A DNA stretch of 5,314 nucleotides from the NCBI GenBank assembly GCA_002692165.1, contig NZJL01000064.1, positions 19,720-25,033 of the forward strand, read 5' to 3'. Shown piece after piece: positions 1 through 5,314 of the stretch. The position numbers were made by a program, and so were the translations under genes. Each line of letters begins with the position of its first letter. Position 1 is the stretch's first letter. The stretch comes from Porticoccaceae bacterium (lineage in GTDB: Bacteria > Pseudomonadota > Gammaproteobacteria > Pseudomonadales > Porticoccaceae). Under the pieces are notes generated by a model that saw only the letters and a program-made list of their open reading frames with translations, searched no databases and was not told the DNA's origin.

Positions 1-212
1 TGCATAGTCACCTCACAAGCGAGCTGCGGATCACTGCAAAGAGCCATAAAGCTCCCTGCCCGCGACCTGATTTTCCGATATTCAGGCAGATGCCTGCCTG
101 CCTGTCTCATGATCCAGACTGGAGTTCGAAAAGTTGGTTTTCGAAGCAGGGCATTTAAAAGACAATCATTCTGAAGTGCGACTTGTTCTTTTGTTTTGTT
201 TATTTCTTGCAT
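1..212 (-). CDS. hemE: Uroporphyrinogen decarboxylase, N-terminal part (runs off left edge)
   Basis: HemE decarboxylates the four acetate side chains of uroporphyrinogen III to give coproporphyrinogen III in cytoplasmic haem synthesis. Only the first 70 codons are inside the window; the reading frame is still open at base 1. The translation reads [12 protein letters not shown] (14-25), then [17 protein letters not shown] (30-46) and [15 protein letters not shown] (55-69), which aligns by memory without gaps to the E. coli HemE N-terminus. Arg36, Gln37, Ala38 and Arg40 of the RQAGR loop correspond to substrate-pocket residues of the family. His41 stands where the family normally has Tyr. The start is the ATG at 212-210, preceded by GAGGA about 10 nt upstream; the first nine residues or so extend beyond E. 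coli HemE. The gene lies 61 bp downstream of aroB on the same strand, so co-transcription is likely though not shown. Identity is secure. Confidence 0.93.
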   Translation of the reverse strand, partial: MQEINKTKEQVALQNDCLLNALLRKPTFRTPVWIMRQAGRHLPEYRKIRSRAGSFMALCSDPQLACEVTM

Positions 213-222
213 GCTCCAAATT

Positions 223-227
223 TCCTC
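223..227 (-). promoter_or_regulatory. Likely ribosome binding site of hemE
   Basis: On the minus strand GAGGA lies 10 nt before the ATG at 212. A second purine motif, GGAG (217-214), is only 1 nt from the ATG and too close to work. The site supports the ATG at 212 over an upstream ATG at 238, whose frame stops after 12 codons. Confidence 0.5.
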
Positions 228-239
228 GGGCAATCCATG

Positions 240-268
240 ATAATAACTAGTTAACAAGCACCTATAAC
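240..268 (-). promoter_or_regulatory. Weak candidate promoter for hemE
   Basis: In the 61-bp aroB-hemE gap the minus strand has TATTAT (245-240, 5 of 6 to the -10 consensus), 17 bp from GTTATA (268-263, only 3 of 6 to the -35 consensus). If used, transcription would start roughly 20 nt before the hemE ATG. No terminator hairpin is seen in the gap, so hemE may simply be read through from aroKB. The match is poor and could be chance in AT-rich DNA. Confidence 0.2.
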
Positions 269-273
269 GACGA

Positions 274-1416
274 TCAGTTTAAATTACAAAATTCTGAAAG
301 CACTCGTTGAAGGTAATCTCTCTCAAAAGTTTCAACGACCTCCGCTTGGCCCAACTCCTCTAATAAAACCAAGCGCACTCTGTCATTGCGGACTTTCTTG
401 TCCCTGAGCATTAACTCATTAAAATCTGCCGGGCTCATACTGTTGGGGGGAGTTATAGGAAGAGAGCAGCGTTGCATTAATTTAGATACTCGATCCAGAT
501 CGCTCTTTTCAATTTTCCCTCTGAGACATGACATCCTTAAGGCCATCAGTATGCCAACGGAAACCGCCTCGCCGTGAATCCAATCACGATAGCTAAGGAA
601 TGTCTCTATCGCATGTCCGAAAGTGTGGCCTAGATTTAAAATTGCACGGACACCTTGTTCGGTTTCATCTGAGCGCACTATTCTCGCCTTGATGCGACAA
701 GACTGCTCAATGGCATAAGTTAGTTTTCCCAGATCTCGGCTGATCAGTGAATCTAATTCTCTCTCTAGCCAATTAAAAAATTCGATATCCGCAATCAGGC
801 CATATTTGAGAACTTCGGCAAGCCCAGCAGAAAATTCCCGATCGGGAAGAGATTGAAGGGTATTCGTATCGATAATTACTGTCCTAGGCTGGTGAAACGC
901 GCCTATCATATTTTTCCCCATTGAATGATTCACGGCAGTCTTTCCGCCGATTGAAGAATCAACCTGTGCCAGTAGGGTGGTTGGCACCTGAATGAATGAT
1001 ACGCCTCGGAGGTAAGTTGCCGCGGCGAAGCCCGTCATATCACCTATGACTCCACCACCTAACGCCACAAGAGTTGTGGTTCTGTCATGTTTTTCAGTTA
1101 AAAGCTTAGTGAAAATATCATCCAATACTTCCAAATTTTTATATTTCTCGCCATCTCGTAGAACTAAATCATGAATTTTCCTACTTTTTATCTGCTTACG
1201 AACCATGTTTAAGTAGAGCGGCGCGACGGTTTCATTTGTAACGAGTAAAACCTGATCGCCATCAATGTAACTCGTTAAGTCTACCCGAGGAAGGATGCCT
1301 GATCCAATATGCACAGAATAACTGCGAGAACCTAGTTCCACTTTTACCTGGCGGTCTGAGGTGACACTTTCACTTAAATTCAGGGGCATATCAGTTGTAC
1401 TCCATTTGCTAAACAT
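274..1416 (-). CDS. aroB: 3-dehydroquinate synthase
   Basis: AroB converts DAHP to 3-dehydroquinate, the second step of the shikimate pathway, using NAD+ and a divalent metal in the cytoplasm. The 380-residue product has the N-terminal Rossmann-like NAD-binding half with [11 protein letters not shown] (120-130), the substrate-binding stretch [20 protein letters not shown] (144-163), and the helical C-terminal half. The three metal ligands are visible: Glu201 in GLAEVLKYG, His264 in [11 protein letters not shown] and His281 in HGEAVSVG. Lys158 and Lys203 of the active site are also in place. Homology to the family begins near residue 24 ([10 protein letters not shown]), so the N-terminus is about 20 residues longer than usual. 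Met10 (ATG at 1389) has a GGAG 10 nt upstream, whereas the ATG at 1416 has only a weak GGGT next to it, so the true start may be 1389. aroK ends 7 bp upstream; the two are almost certainly co-transcribed. Function is secure, start is not. Confidence 0.97.
   Translation of the reverse strand: MFSKWSTTDMPLNLSESVTSDRQVKVELGSRSYSVHIGSGILPRVDLTSYIDGDQVLLVTNETVAPLYLNMVRKQIKSRKIHDLVLRDGEKYKNLEVLDDIFTKLLTEKHDRTTTLVALGGGVIGDMTGFAAATYLRGVSFIQVPTTLLAQVDSSIGGKTAVNHSMGKNMIGAFHQPRTVIIDTNTLQSLPDREFSAGLAEVLKYGLIADIEFFNWLERELDSLISRDLGKLTYAIEQSCRIKARIVRSDETEQGVRAILNLGHTFGHAIETFLSYRDWIHGEAVSVGILMALRMSCLRGKIEKSDLDRVSKLMQRCSLPITPPNSMSPADFNELMLRDKKVRNDRVRLVLLEELGQAEVVETFERDYLQRVLSEFCNLN
1400..1403 (-). promoter_or_regulatory. 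Shine-Dalgarno-like site favouring the internal aroB start at 1389
   Basis: Minus-strand GGAG lies 10 nt before the in-frame ATG at 1389-1387 (Met10 of the long AroB form). The outer ATG at 1416 has no comparable site. This would give a 371-residue AroB, closer to the usual family length of about 360. Confidence 0.4.
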
Positions 1417-1423
1417 TTACCCG

Positions 1424-1978
1424 TTATTGATTGTTTTTTTTACAAACCTTTGCAAGGTTTTGATCGCCCTCCAGTTTATCAGCGAGTTTTTTTACCGTCT
1501 TCGATAAGTGGCCTGAACCAGACTTAAATACGATATCCGCCACTTCCCTATACAGCGGGTCTCGTTGGTCAAGAATCTCACTGATCACCTTTGCGCGATC
1601 TTCAACTTGAAGCAGTGGTCGTTTTTTGTCTCTCTTTGTACGTTGAATTAATTGCTCTTTCGAAGCAAAAAGGTAAATGACTATTCCGGAGGATGCTAAT
1701 AGCTTTCTATTTTCTTTCTTGAGCACAAGACCACCGCCTGTGGCTATCACAGCACACTTTTTTTCTTCAATTATTTGGGAAAAAATTTTGCTCTCGCGAT
1801 CTCTAAATCCGTCCTCGCCGTCCATGTCAAAGATCCATTGAATATCTGCCCCAGTTCGACGTTCTATTTCTGAATCCAAATCGAGGAAAGGTCGTTTTAA
1901 TGTTTTTGCCAAGGACTTTCCAACGGAGGATTTGCCCGCGCCCATAGGGCCAACCAAGAAAATGTGAGTTTTGACCAT
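1424..1978 (-). CDS. aroK: Shikimate kinase
   Basis: AroK phosphorylates shikimate to shikimate 3-phosphate with ATP, the fifth step of the chorismate pathway, in the cytoplasm. The 184-residue protein is a small P-loop kinase. It has Walker A GPMGAGKS (10-17), the shikimate-binding Asp33 and Asp35 in FLDLDSEIE, Arg59 in GFRDRE, the glycine triplet GGG (81-83) in the Walker B-like strand, Arg120 of the lid (KKRPLL) and Arg139 in DQRDPLY. These match the known substrate-contact residues of the family. Length is close to E. coli AroK (about 173), with a short Lys/Asn-rich tail beyond the last helix. The ATG at 1978 is preceded by AGGA with 6-nt spacing. It is the first gene of an aroK-aroB unit, diverging from mrcA. 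AroL is an alternative name for isozymes, but the aroB linkage points to aroK. Confidence 0.97.
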   Translation of the reverse strand: MVKTHIFLVGPMGAGKSSVGKSLAKTLKRPFLDLDSEIERRTGADIQWIFDMDGEDGFRDRESKIFSQIIEEKKCAVIATGGGLVLKKENRKLLASSGIVIYLFASKEQLIQRTKRDKKRPLLQVEDRAKVISEILDQRDPLYREVADIVFKSGSGHLSKTVKKLADKLEGDQNLAKVCKKNNQ

Positions 1979-1984
1979 TTAGTA

Positions 1985-1988
1985 TCCT
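1985..1988 (-). promoter_or_regulatory. Ribosome binding site of aroK
   Basis: Minus-strand AGGA is 6 nt upstream of the ATG at 1978, near-ideal spacing. It confirms this start, which also places the Walker A loop at the usual distance from the N-terminus. Confidence 0.6.
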
Positions 1989-2021
1989 AAAGTTCAGTGT
2001 GGGAGTCTAAATCATCGCCAC

Positions 2022-2050
2022 ATTATGATCATTTTAGTTGAAAAAATCAG
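2022..2050 (-). promoter_or_regulatory. Candidate promoter for aroK-aroB
   Basis: On the minus strand CATAAT (2027-2022, 5 of 6 to the sigma-70 -10 consensus) lies 17 bp from CTGATT (2050-2045, 3 of 6 to the -35 consensus). Initiation would fall near 2015, giving a leader of roughly 37 nt. An overlapping TAAAAT (2036-2031) could serve as an alternative -10 but lacks a -35 at the right distance. This is a consensus reading only. Confidence 0.35.
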
Positions 2051-2109
2051 AAATTTAGGCTGGCGAGCGTTGCATTGTTTTTGAGAAGCGATTTATGCAA
2101 AGAGTGAAT

Positions 2110-2139
2110 TTGCCAAACCAAAGTCTTTAGGAACATAAA
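2110..2139 (+). promoter_or_regulatory. Candidate promoter for mrcA
   Basis: TTGCCA (2110-2115, 5 of 6 to the -35 consensus) and CATAAA (2134-2139, 4 of 6 to the -10 consensus) are separated by 18 bp. Initiation would fall near 2146, about 32 nt before the mrcA ATG. It is the best sigma-70-like pair I find upstream of mrcA; an alternative TTGAGA (2081-2086) has only GTGAAT as a partner. Confidence 0.35.
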
Positions 2140-2166
2140 CTGCGAAATGATGCACTTAATATTGTC

Positions 2167-2170
2167 AAGG
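2167..2170 (+). promoter_or_regulatory. Ribosome binding site of mrcA
   Basis: AAGG stands 7 nt before the ATG at 2178. The later in-frame ATGs at 2190 and 2211 have no well-spaced purine motif (the second has AAGG only 2 nt away), so 2178 is the preferred start. Confidence 0.5.
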
Positions 2171-2177
2171 TTCTATA

Positions 2178-4727
2178 ATGGTAGTCAAGATGCTGAGGCT
2201 AGATAAGGAAATGCACGGGAAATACAGAAAATATTGGACATTTGTACTTTTATCGGGGCTTCTTTCTATTGGAGGTCTCTTAGTCGTGACTGCTAGTATA
2301 TATTTGTATCTAAGCCCCAAATTGCCATTAGTTGATGAGTTAAAACAAATAGAACTGCAGACTCCATTGCGTGTCTATTCCCAGGACTTGAAACTAATGG
2401 CAGAATTTGGCGAAAAAAAAAGAAATCCGGTTTCTTTTGAGCAAATCCCTAGGCGAATGGTAGATGCGTTCCTTGCTGCTGAAGATGCCCATTTTTTTGA
2501 TCACGGCGGGATTTCGGTTACGGGGCTAGCTAGAGCCGCACTTGAAATTGTTCGAACCGGTGCTATTCGCAGCGGCGGAAGCACTATTACTATGCAGGTC
2601 GCTCGTAACTTCTTCTTATCAAGGCGACAGGAGTTTACTCGTAAGTTTAATGAAATTCTTCTTGCACTTCAGATAGAGAAGGAGTTAACAAAGCAGGAAA
2701 TACTTTCGCTCTACACAAATAAAATCTATATGGGGAACAGAGCATATGGCGTGGGGGCGGCTGCGCAAGTTTACTATGGAAAGACTCTGGATGAGCTAAC
2801 GCTTGCTGAGACTGCAATGATTGCAGGCCTTCCGAAAGCACCTTCGAAATATAACCCCATCGCTAATCCCGAACGAGCGATGCTGAGGCGGGACTGGATT
2901 CTTGGAAGGATGCTTACACTCGGCAATATTGACCAACTCGAGTATCAAAACGCAATTAGCGAACTTGATGGCTCATCTTATCATGGCTCAATATCGCAAT
3001 TAGAGGCGGCTTACGCGGCTGAACTTGTGCGACAGGAGGCAGTGGAGAAATTTGGTCTTCAGGCTTACACAAAAGGCTACTCGGTTATTACATCCATTGA
3101 TTCTCGGATGCAAAGACACGCTGTGGAGTCCTTACAATCAGGCATATTAACGTATGATCGCCGACATGGTTATCGTGGTCCGGAGCGATCTGCGATTCAA
3201 CCTCAGGACTGGCTTAAAGTGCTTGCAGAAACTCCAGTTTATGCAGACTTGCAGCCGATGATTGTATCTGACATTGAAGACGATTATCTTATATTGGTTG
3301 ATAGTGCTGATCAATTGCATTCTCTCGAATGGCGCGGCGATCTTAACAGCAACGGTGTTCGGTTATACAGGACGGTGGATGCTGTGTCCGAGCCCATCAG
3401 CTCACCGCATGAACTTTTTAACTCAGGTGATCTTGTCCGAGTAGAAAAAGATTCAGCTGGGCATTATACGATCGCACAACTGCCAAAAATTCAAGGGGCG
3501 ATGGTGGCTATGGATCCAACCGATGGAGCATTACGTGCCATGGTTGGTGGATTTGACTGGAGACATAGTAATTTTAACCGAGTGACACAAGCCACTAGAC
3601 AACCCGGCTCAAATTTTAAACCTTTTGTTTATGCAACGGCGCTCAAAAATGGATTTACTGCGGCGACTATTTTCAATGATGCCCCTGTTGTTTTTAATGA
3701 TTCTAAACTTGAAGACACTTGGCGTCCGGAAAACGATGGCGGAAAATTTTATGGCCCTACACGGCTTAGAGAAGCTTTATATCGGTCGCGTAACCTCGTT
3801 TCCATAAGGTTGTTGCGACGGCTGGGAATAGATCGAGCACTTGCGGGCCTTCAAGACTTTGGTTTTGAAACAGGGGAAATGCCGGTCGATCTCTCGCTGG
3901 CTCTGGGGAGCTATGCGTTGACACCCTTGCAAATTGTGACTGGTTATTCGGTTTTTGCAAATGGTGGTTATCGCGTTGAGCCTTATGTCATAGACAAGAT
4001 AATCGATAGGAGGGGTGACATTGTTTTCGACGCTGAGCCATTAACCGTATGCCATGATTGTAGGAATAAAGATGATCAAAATGTTGAGGCAAAGTCCGAT
4101 AAAAAGTTTAATTTCGATAATGAGTTAGAGGAATTATTTGACGAGTTGAGCAGAGAAGAGTTGTCCCTAGAAGAGCGCAAGAGCCAAAAAATAATTAAAT
4201 TAGCACTCCAGAAAAGTCGTCCTAGACAAAGAAAAGATGCGGCACGAGTGCTTGATTCCAGGACGTCTTTTATCATTGATTCCATCTTAAAAGATGTAAT
4301 TATTCGTGGAACAGGAGTAAAAGCGAAAAAACTCAATCGTGTTGATTTGGGTGGGAAAACGGGGACAACAAACGGTCCGAGAGACGCGTGGTTCTCGGGT
4401 TATACTCCTCATCTAGCTGTTACGGCATGGGTAGGCTTTGACGACAATTCTGTTATCGGGCGAAGGGAGTATGGGGGTTCAGCTGCTTTGCCGATGTGGA
4501 TTAAGTTTATGGACTCGGCCTTGCTTGAAAAACCGGCAATTAATCGCTTGCAGCCAAACGGTATAGTTAGGGTTAAAATAGATCCTAAAAGTGGCAAGAG
4601 GGTTGGCCCCAATCAGGATGGGGTGTACGAGTATTTTAAGAATGAAAATGTACCTGCCAACCCGGAGGAATCTGCGGCTTTCCCCGATGGAGGAGCCAGT
4701 CCATTGCCAGACGACCTCTTGTACTAG
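2178..4727 (+). CDS. mrcA: Penicillin-binding protein 1A, bifunctional transglycosylase/transpeptidase
   Basis: This class A PBP polymerises lipid II into glycan strands and cross-links the peptides in the periplasm; it is also called ponA. The 849 residues (E. coli PBP1A: 850) comprise a basic cytoplasmic N-terminus, one membrane anchor (about 21-46), a GT51 glycosyltransferase domain (about 75-245), an OB-like linker starting at the PBP1A signature YDRRHGYRGP (326-335) and ending near 436, and the transpeptidase domain. GT51 motifs are complete: catalytic Glu102 in AAEDAHFFDHGG, GGSTITMQVARN (133-144), EILSLYTNKIYMG (174-186) and AGLPKAPSKYNP (216-227). Transpeptidase motifs are complete: nucleophile Ser478 in SNFK, SRN (537-539) and KTGT (727-730). 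A CHDC motif (625-628) and a very charged segment (about 629-688) precede the KTGT region; E. coli PBP1A also has a CxxC there. The protein ends in an acidic tail, DDLLY. It is divergent from aroK and convergent with cysQ 23 bp away. An intact, active enzyme is expected. Confidence 0.97.
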   Translation: MVVKMLRLDKEMHGKYRKYWTFVLLSGLLSIGGLLVVTASIYLYLSPKLPLVDELKQIELQTPLRVYSQDLKLMAEFGEKKRNPVSFEQIPRRMVDAFLAAEDAHFFDHGGISVTGLARAALEIVRTGAIRSGGSTITMQVARNFFLSRRQEFTRKFNEILLALQIEKELTKQEILSLYTNKIYMGNRAYGVGAAAQVYYGKTLDELTLAETAMIAGLPKAPSKYNPIANPERAMLRRDWILGRMLTLGNIDQLEYQNAISELDGSSYHGSISQLEAAYAAELVRQEAVEKFGLQAYTKGYSVITSIDSRMQRHAVESLQSGILTYDRRHGYRGPERSAIQPQDWLKVLAETPVYADLQPMIVSDIEDDYLILVDSADQLHSLEWRGDLNSNGVRLYRTVDAVSEPISSPHELFNSGDLVRVEKDSAGHYTIAQLPKIQGAMVAMDPTDGALRAMVGGFDWRHSNFNRVTQATRQPGSNFKPFVYATALKNGFTAATIFNDAPVVFNDSKLEDTWRPENDGGKFYGPTRLREALYRSRNLVSIRLLRRLGIDRALAGLQDFGFETGEMPVDLSLALGSYALTPLQIVTGYSVFANGGYRVEPYVIDKIIDRRGDIVFDAEPLTVCHDCRNKDDQNVEAKSDKKFNFDNELEELFDELSREELSLEERKSQKIIKLALQKSRPRQRKDAARVLDSRTSFIIDSILKDVIIRGTGVKAKKLNRVDLGGKTGTTNGPRDAWFSGYTPHLAVTAWVGFDDNSVIGRREYGGSAALPMWIKFMDSALLEKPAINRLQPNGIVRVKIDPKSGKRVGPNQDGVYEYFKNENVPANPEESAAFPDGGASPLPDDLLY

Positions 4728-4750
4728 TACTGATCAACTTGGAAGGCAGA

Positions 4751-5314
4751 TTAATCTTTGATGACTGAAGGCCAATCATAATTAGGGTCACCAATTGCGA
4801 AGAAAAAAGGATTCAATAAATCCGCTTTCGAATTATAGCTCAACTTCTTAAAATCTGGGTCAATAATTGTCCCACCAGCAGCTTCTAGAATAGCATGAGC
4901 AGCTGCTGTGTCCCATTCGCTAGTTGGACCCAACCGAGGATAGAGGTCGGCTTTTCCCTCGGCGATGAAGCAGATTTTTAGCGAACTCCCCATCTTTTTT
5001 GCTCTGAAGGGGCCGATTTTGTTGCTGATGTTTTTTAATAGAGGATTGACTCTGCCCTCAGCATGTCGTCGACTTCTCATAATTACTAGAGAGTCTTTAC
5101 GAGCGATTACTGAGTCTACAGTACGACTTTTTATTACCCTCTCTCCATGGCAATCACGCATTAACGCGCCAAGGCCTTTGGCTCCCATATATGTTAAACC
5201 TTGCACAGGAGCATGCACGACGCCCAGACGCGGGCAATGATTTTCGATTAAAGCTATGTTAACCGTAAACTCGCCGTTTCCCGCCACGAACTCTGCGGTC
5301 CCATCGAGAGGATC
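4751..5314 (-). CDS. cysQ: 3'(2'),5'-bisphosphate nucleotidase, C-terminal part (start beyond right edge)
   Basis: CysQ belongs to the inositol monophosphatase superfamily and removes the 3'-phosphate from PAP (and PAPS), clearing a by-product of sulfate assimilation; it acts in the cytoplasm or at the inner membrane. The visible 187 codons begin exactly at the first metal motif DPLDGT (1-6 of the visible part), followed by EF and NGEFTVNIALI. The later motifs GSSLKICFIAEGKADLYPR and WDTAAAHAILEAAGG are present, with metal-binding Asp135 of the visible part. The frame is open to the window end, and about 80 N-terminal residues should lie outside. A GTG at 5287 is an internal Val codon, not the start, because the DPLDGT motif precedes it. 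Ala replaces the usual Lys after DPLDGT. CysQ-specific motifs favour this over SuhB-type inositol monophosphatase. The stop is 23 bp from the convergent mrcA stop. Confidence 0.94.
   Translation of the reverse strand, partial: DPLDGTAEFVAGNGEFTVNIALIENHCPRLGVVHAPVQGLTYMGAKGLGALMRDCHGERVIKSRTVDSVIARKDSLVIMRSRRHAEGRVNPLLKNISNKIGPFRAKKMGSSLKICFIAEGKADLYPRLGPTSEWDTAAAHAILEAAGGTIIDPDFKKLSYNSKADLLNPFFFAIGDPNYDWPSVIKD

Noticed and set aside
88..104. Tandem TGCC tetranucleotide repeat near the left edge.
   Set aside because: It is the coding sequence for the conserved QAGR stretch of HemE, with only about three units; no sign of phase variation.
210..238. Upstream ATG at 238 (minus) as an alternative hemE start or leader peptide.
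   Set aside because: Its frame differs from hemE and stops after 12 codons; it has no convincing ribosome binding site and no amino-acid pattern typical of an attenuation leader.
244..253. Perfect 10-bp palindrome TAACTAGTTA between aroB and hemE.
   Set aside because: It is AT-rich, has no loop or T-run for a terminator, and a palindrome of this length may be chance; no second copy marks it as an operator.
1424..1445. A-AAA-AAC slippery heptamer in the last codons of aroK (minus strand), as a possible programmed -1 frameshift into aroB.
   Set aside because: The -1 frame reaches a stop after about 17 codons and is not the aroB frame (aroB is in the +1 frame relative to aroK). No fusion would form; the run is more simply a Lys-Lys-Asn tail.
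4076..4336. 86-codon open frame on the minus strand inside mrcA.
   Set aside because: It lies opposite the charged MrcA insert, whose Glu/Lys codons give Ser/Phe/Leu-rich antisense frames; no ribosome binding site or recognisable protein.
4965..5240. 91-codon plus-strand open frame across cysQ.
   Set aside because: It is antisense to conserved CysQ motifs, which explain the sequence; the frame shows no recognisable family.
1..5314. Mobile elements, CRISPR arrays, tRNA or rRNA genes, defence modules.
   Set aside because: No direct-repeat/spacer pattern, transposase motif, terminal inverted repeats, tRNA cloverleaf or rRNA-like sequence was recognised; nearly all sequence is accounted for by five core genes.

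Overview
The window looks like ordinary chromosomal core DNA from a gammaproteobacterium. The evidence is a full-length class A penicillin-binding protein of the PBP1A (MrcA/PonA) type, with the gammaproteobacterial Cys-x-x-Cys segment, divergently transcribed from aroK-aroB. This is the arrangement known at the mrcA/ponA loci of E. coli and Pseudomonas. The compact spacing and the absence of the pilus genes usually found here would suit a small or streamlined genome, perhaps marine, but the sequence does not prove that.

Layout from left to right: (1) the first 70 codons of hemE (uroporphyrinogen decarboxylase) on the minus strand, running off the left edge; (2) aroB (3-dehydroquinate synthase), minus; (3) aroK (shikimate kinase), minus, 7 bp upstream of aroB; (4) a 199-bp divergent intergenic region with candidate promoters in both directions; (5) mrcA (PBP1A), plus; (6) a 23-bp convergent gap; (7) the C-terminal 187 codons of a cysQ-type 3'(2'),5'-bisphosphate nucleotidase, minus, whose start lies beyond the right edge.

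AroB and AroK catalyse steps two and five of the shikimate pathway and form a tight transcription unit, probably continuing into hemE (tetrapyrrole synthesis). MrcA polymerises and cross-links peptidoglycan at the outer face of the inner membrane. CysQ hydrolyses PAP, the by-product of sulfate assimilation. The genes are metabolically unrelated and the grouping is inherited synteny.

I do not see an undescribed system, mobile element, CRISPR array, RNA gene or defence module. The points worth a second look are the condensed synteny (no pilM-Q/hofM-Q, damX or gltBD), a highly charged insert in MrcA after its CxxC motif, single-residue departures in otherwise invariant CysQ and HemE motifs, and an uncertain AroB start.
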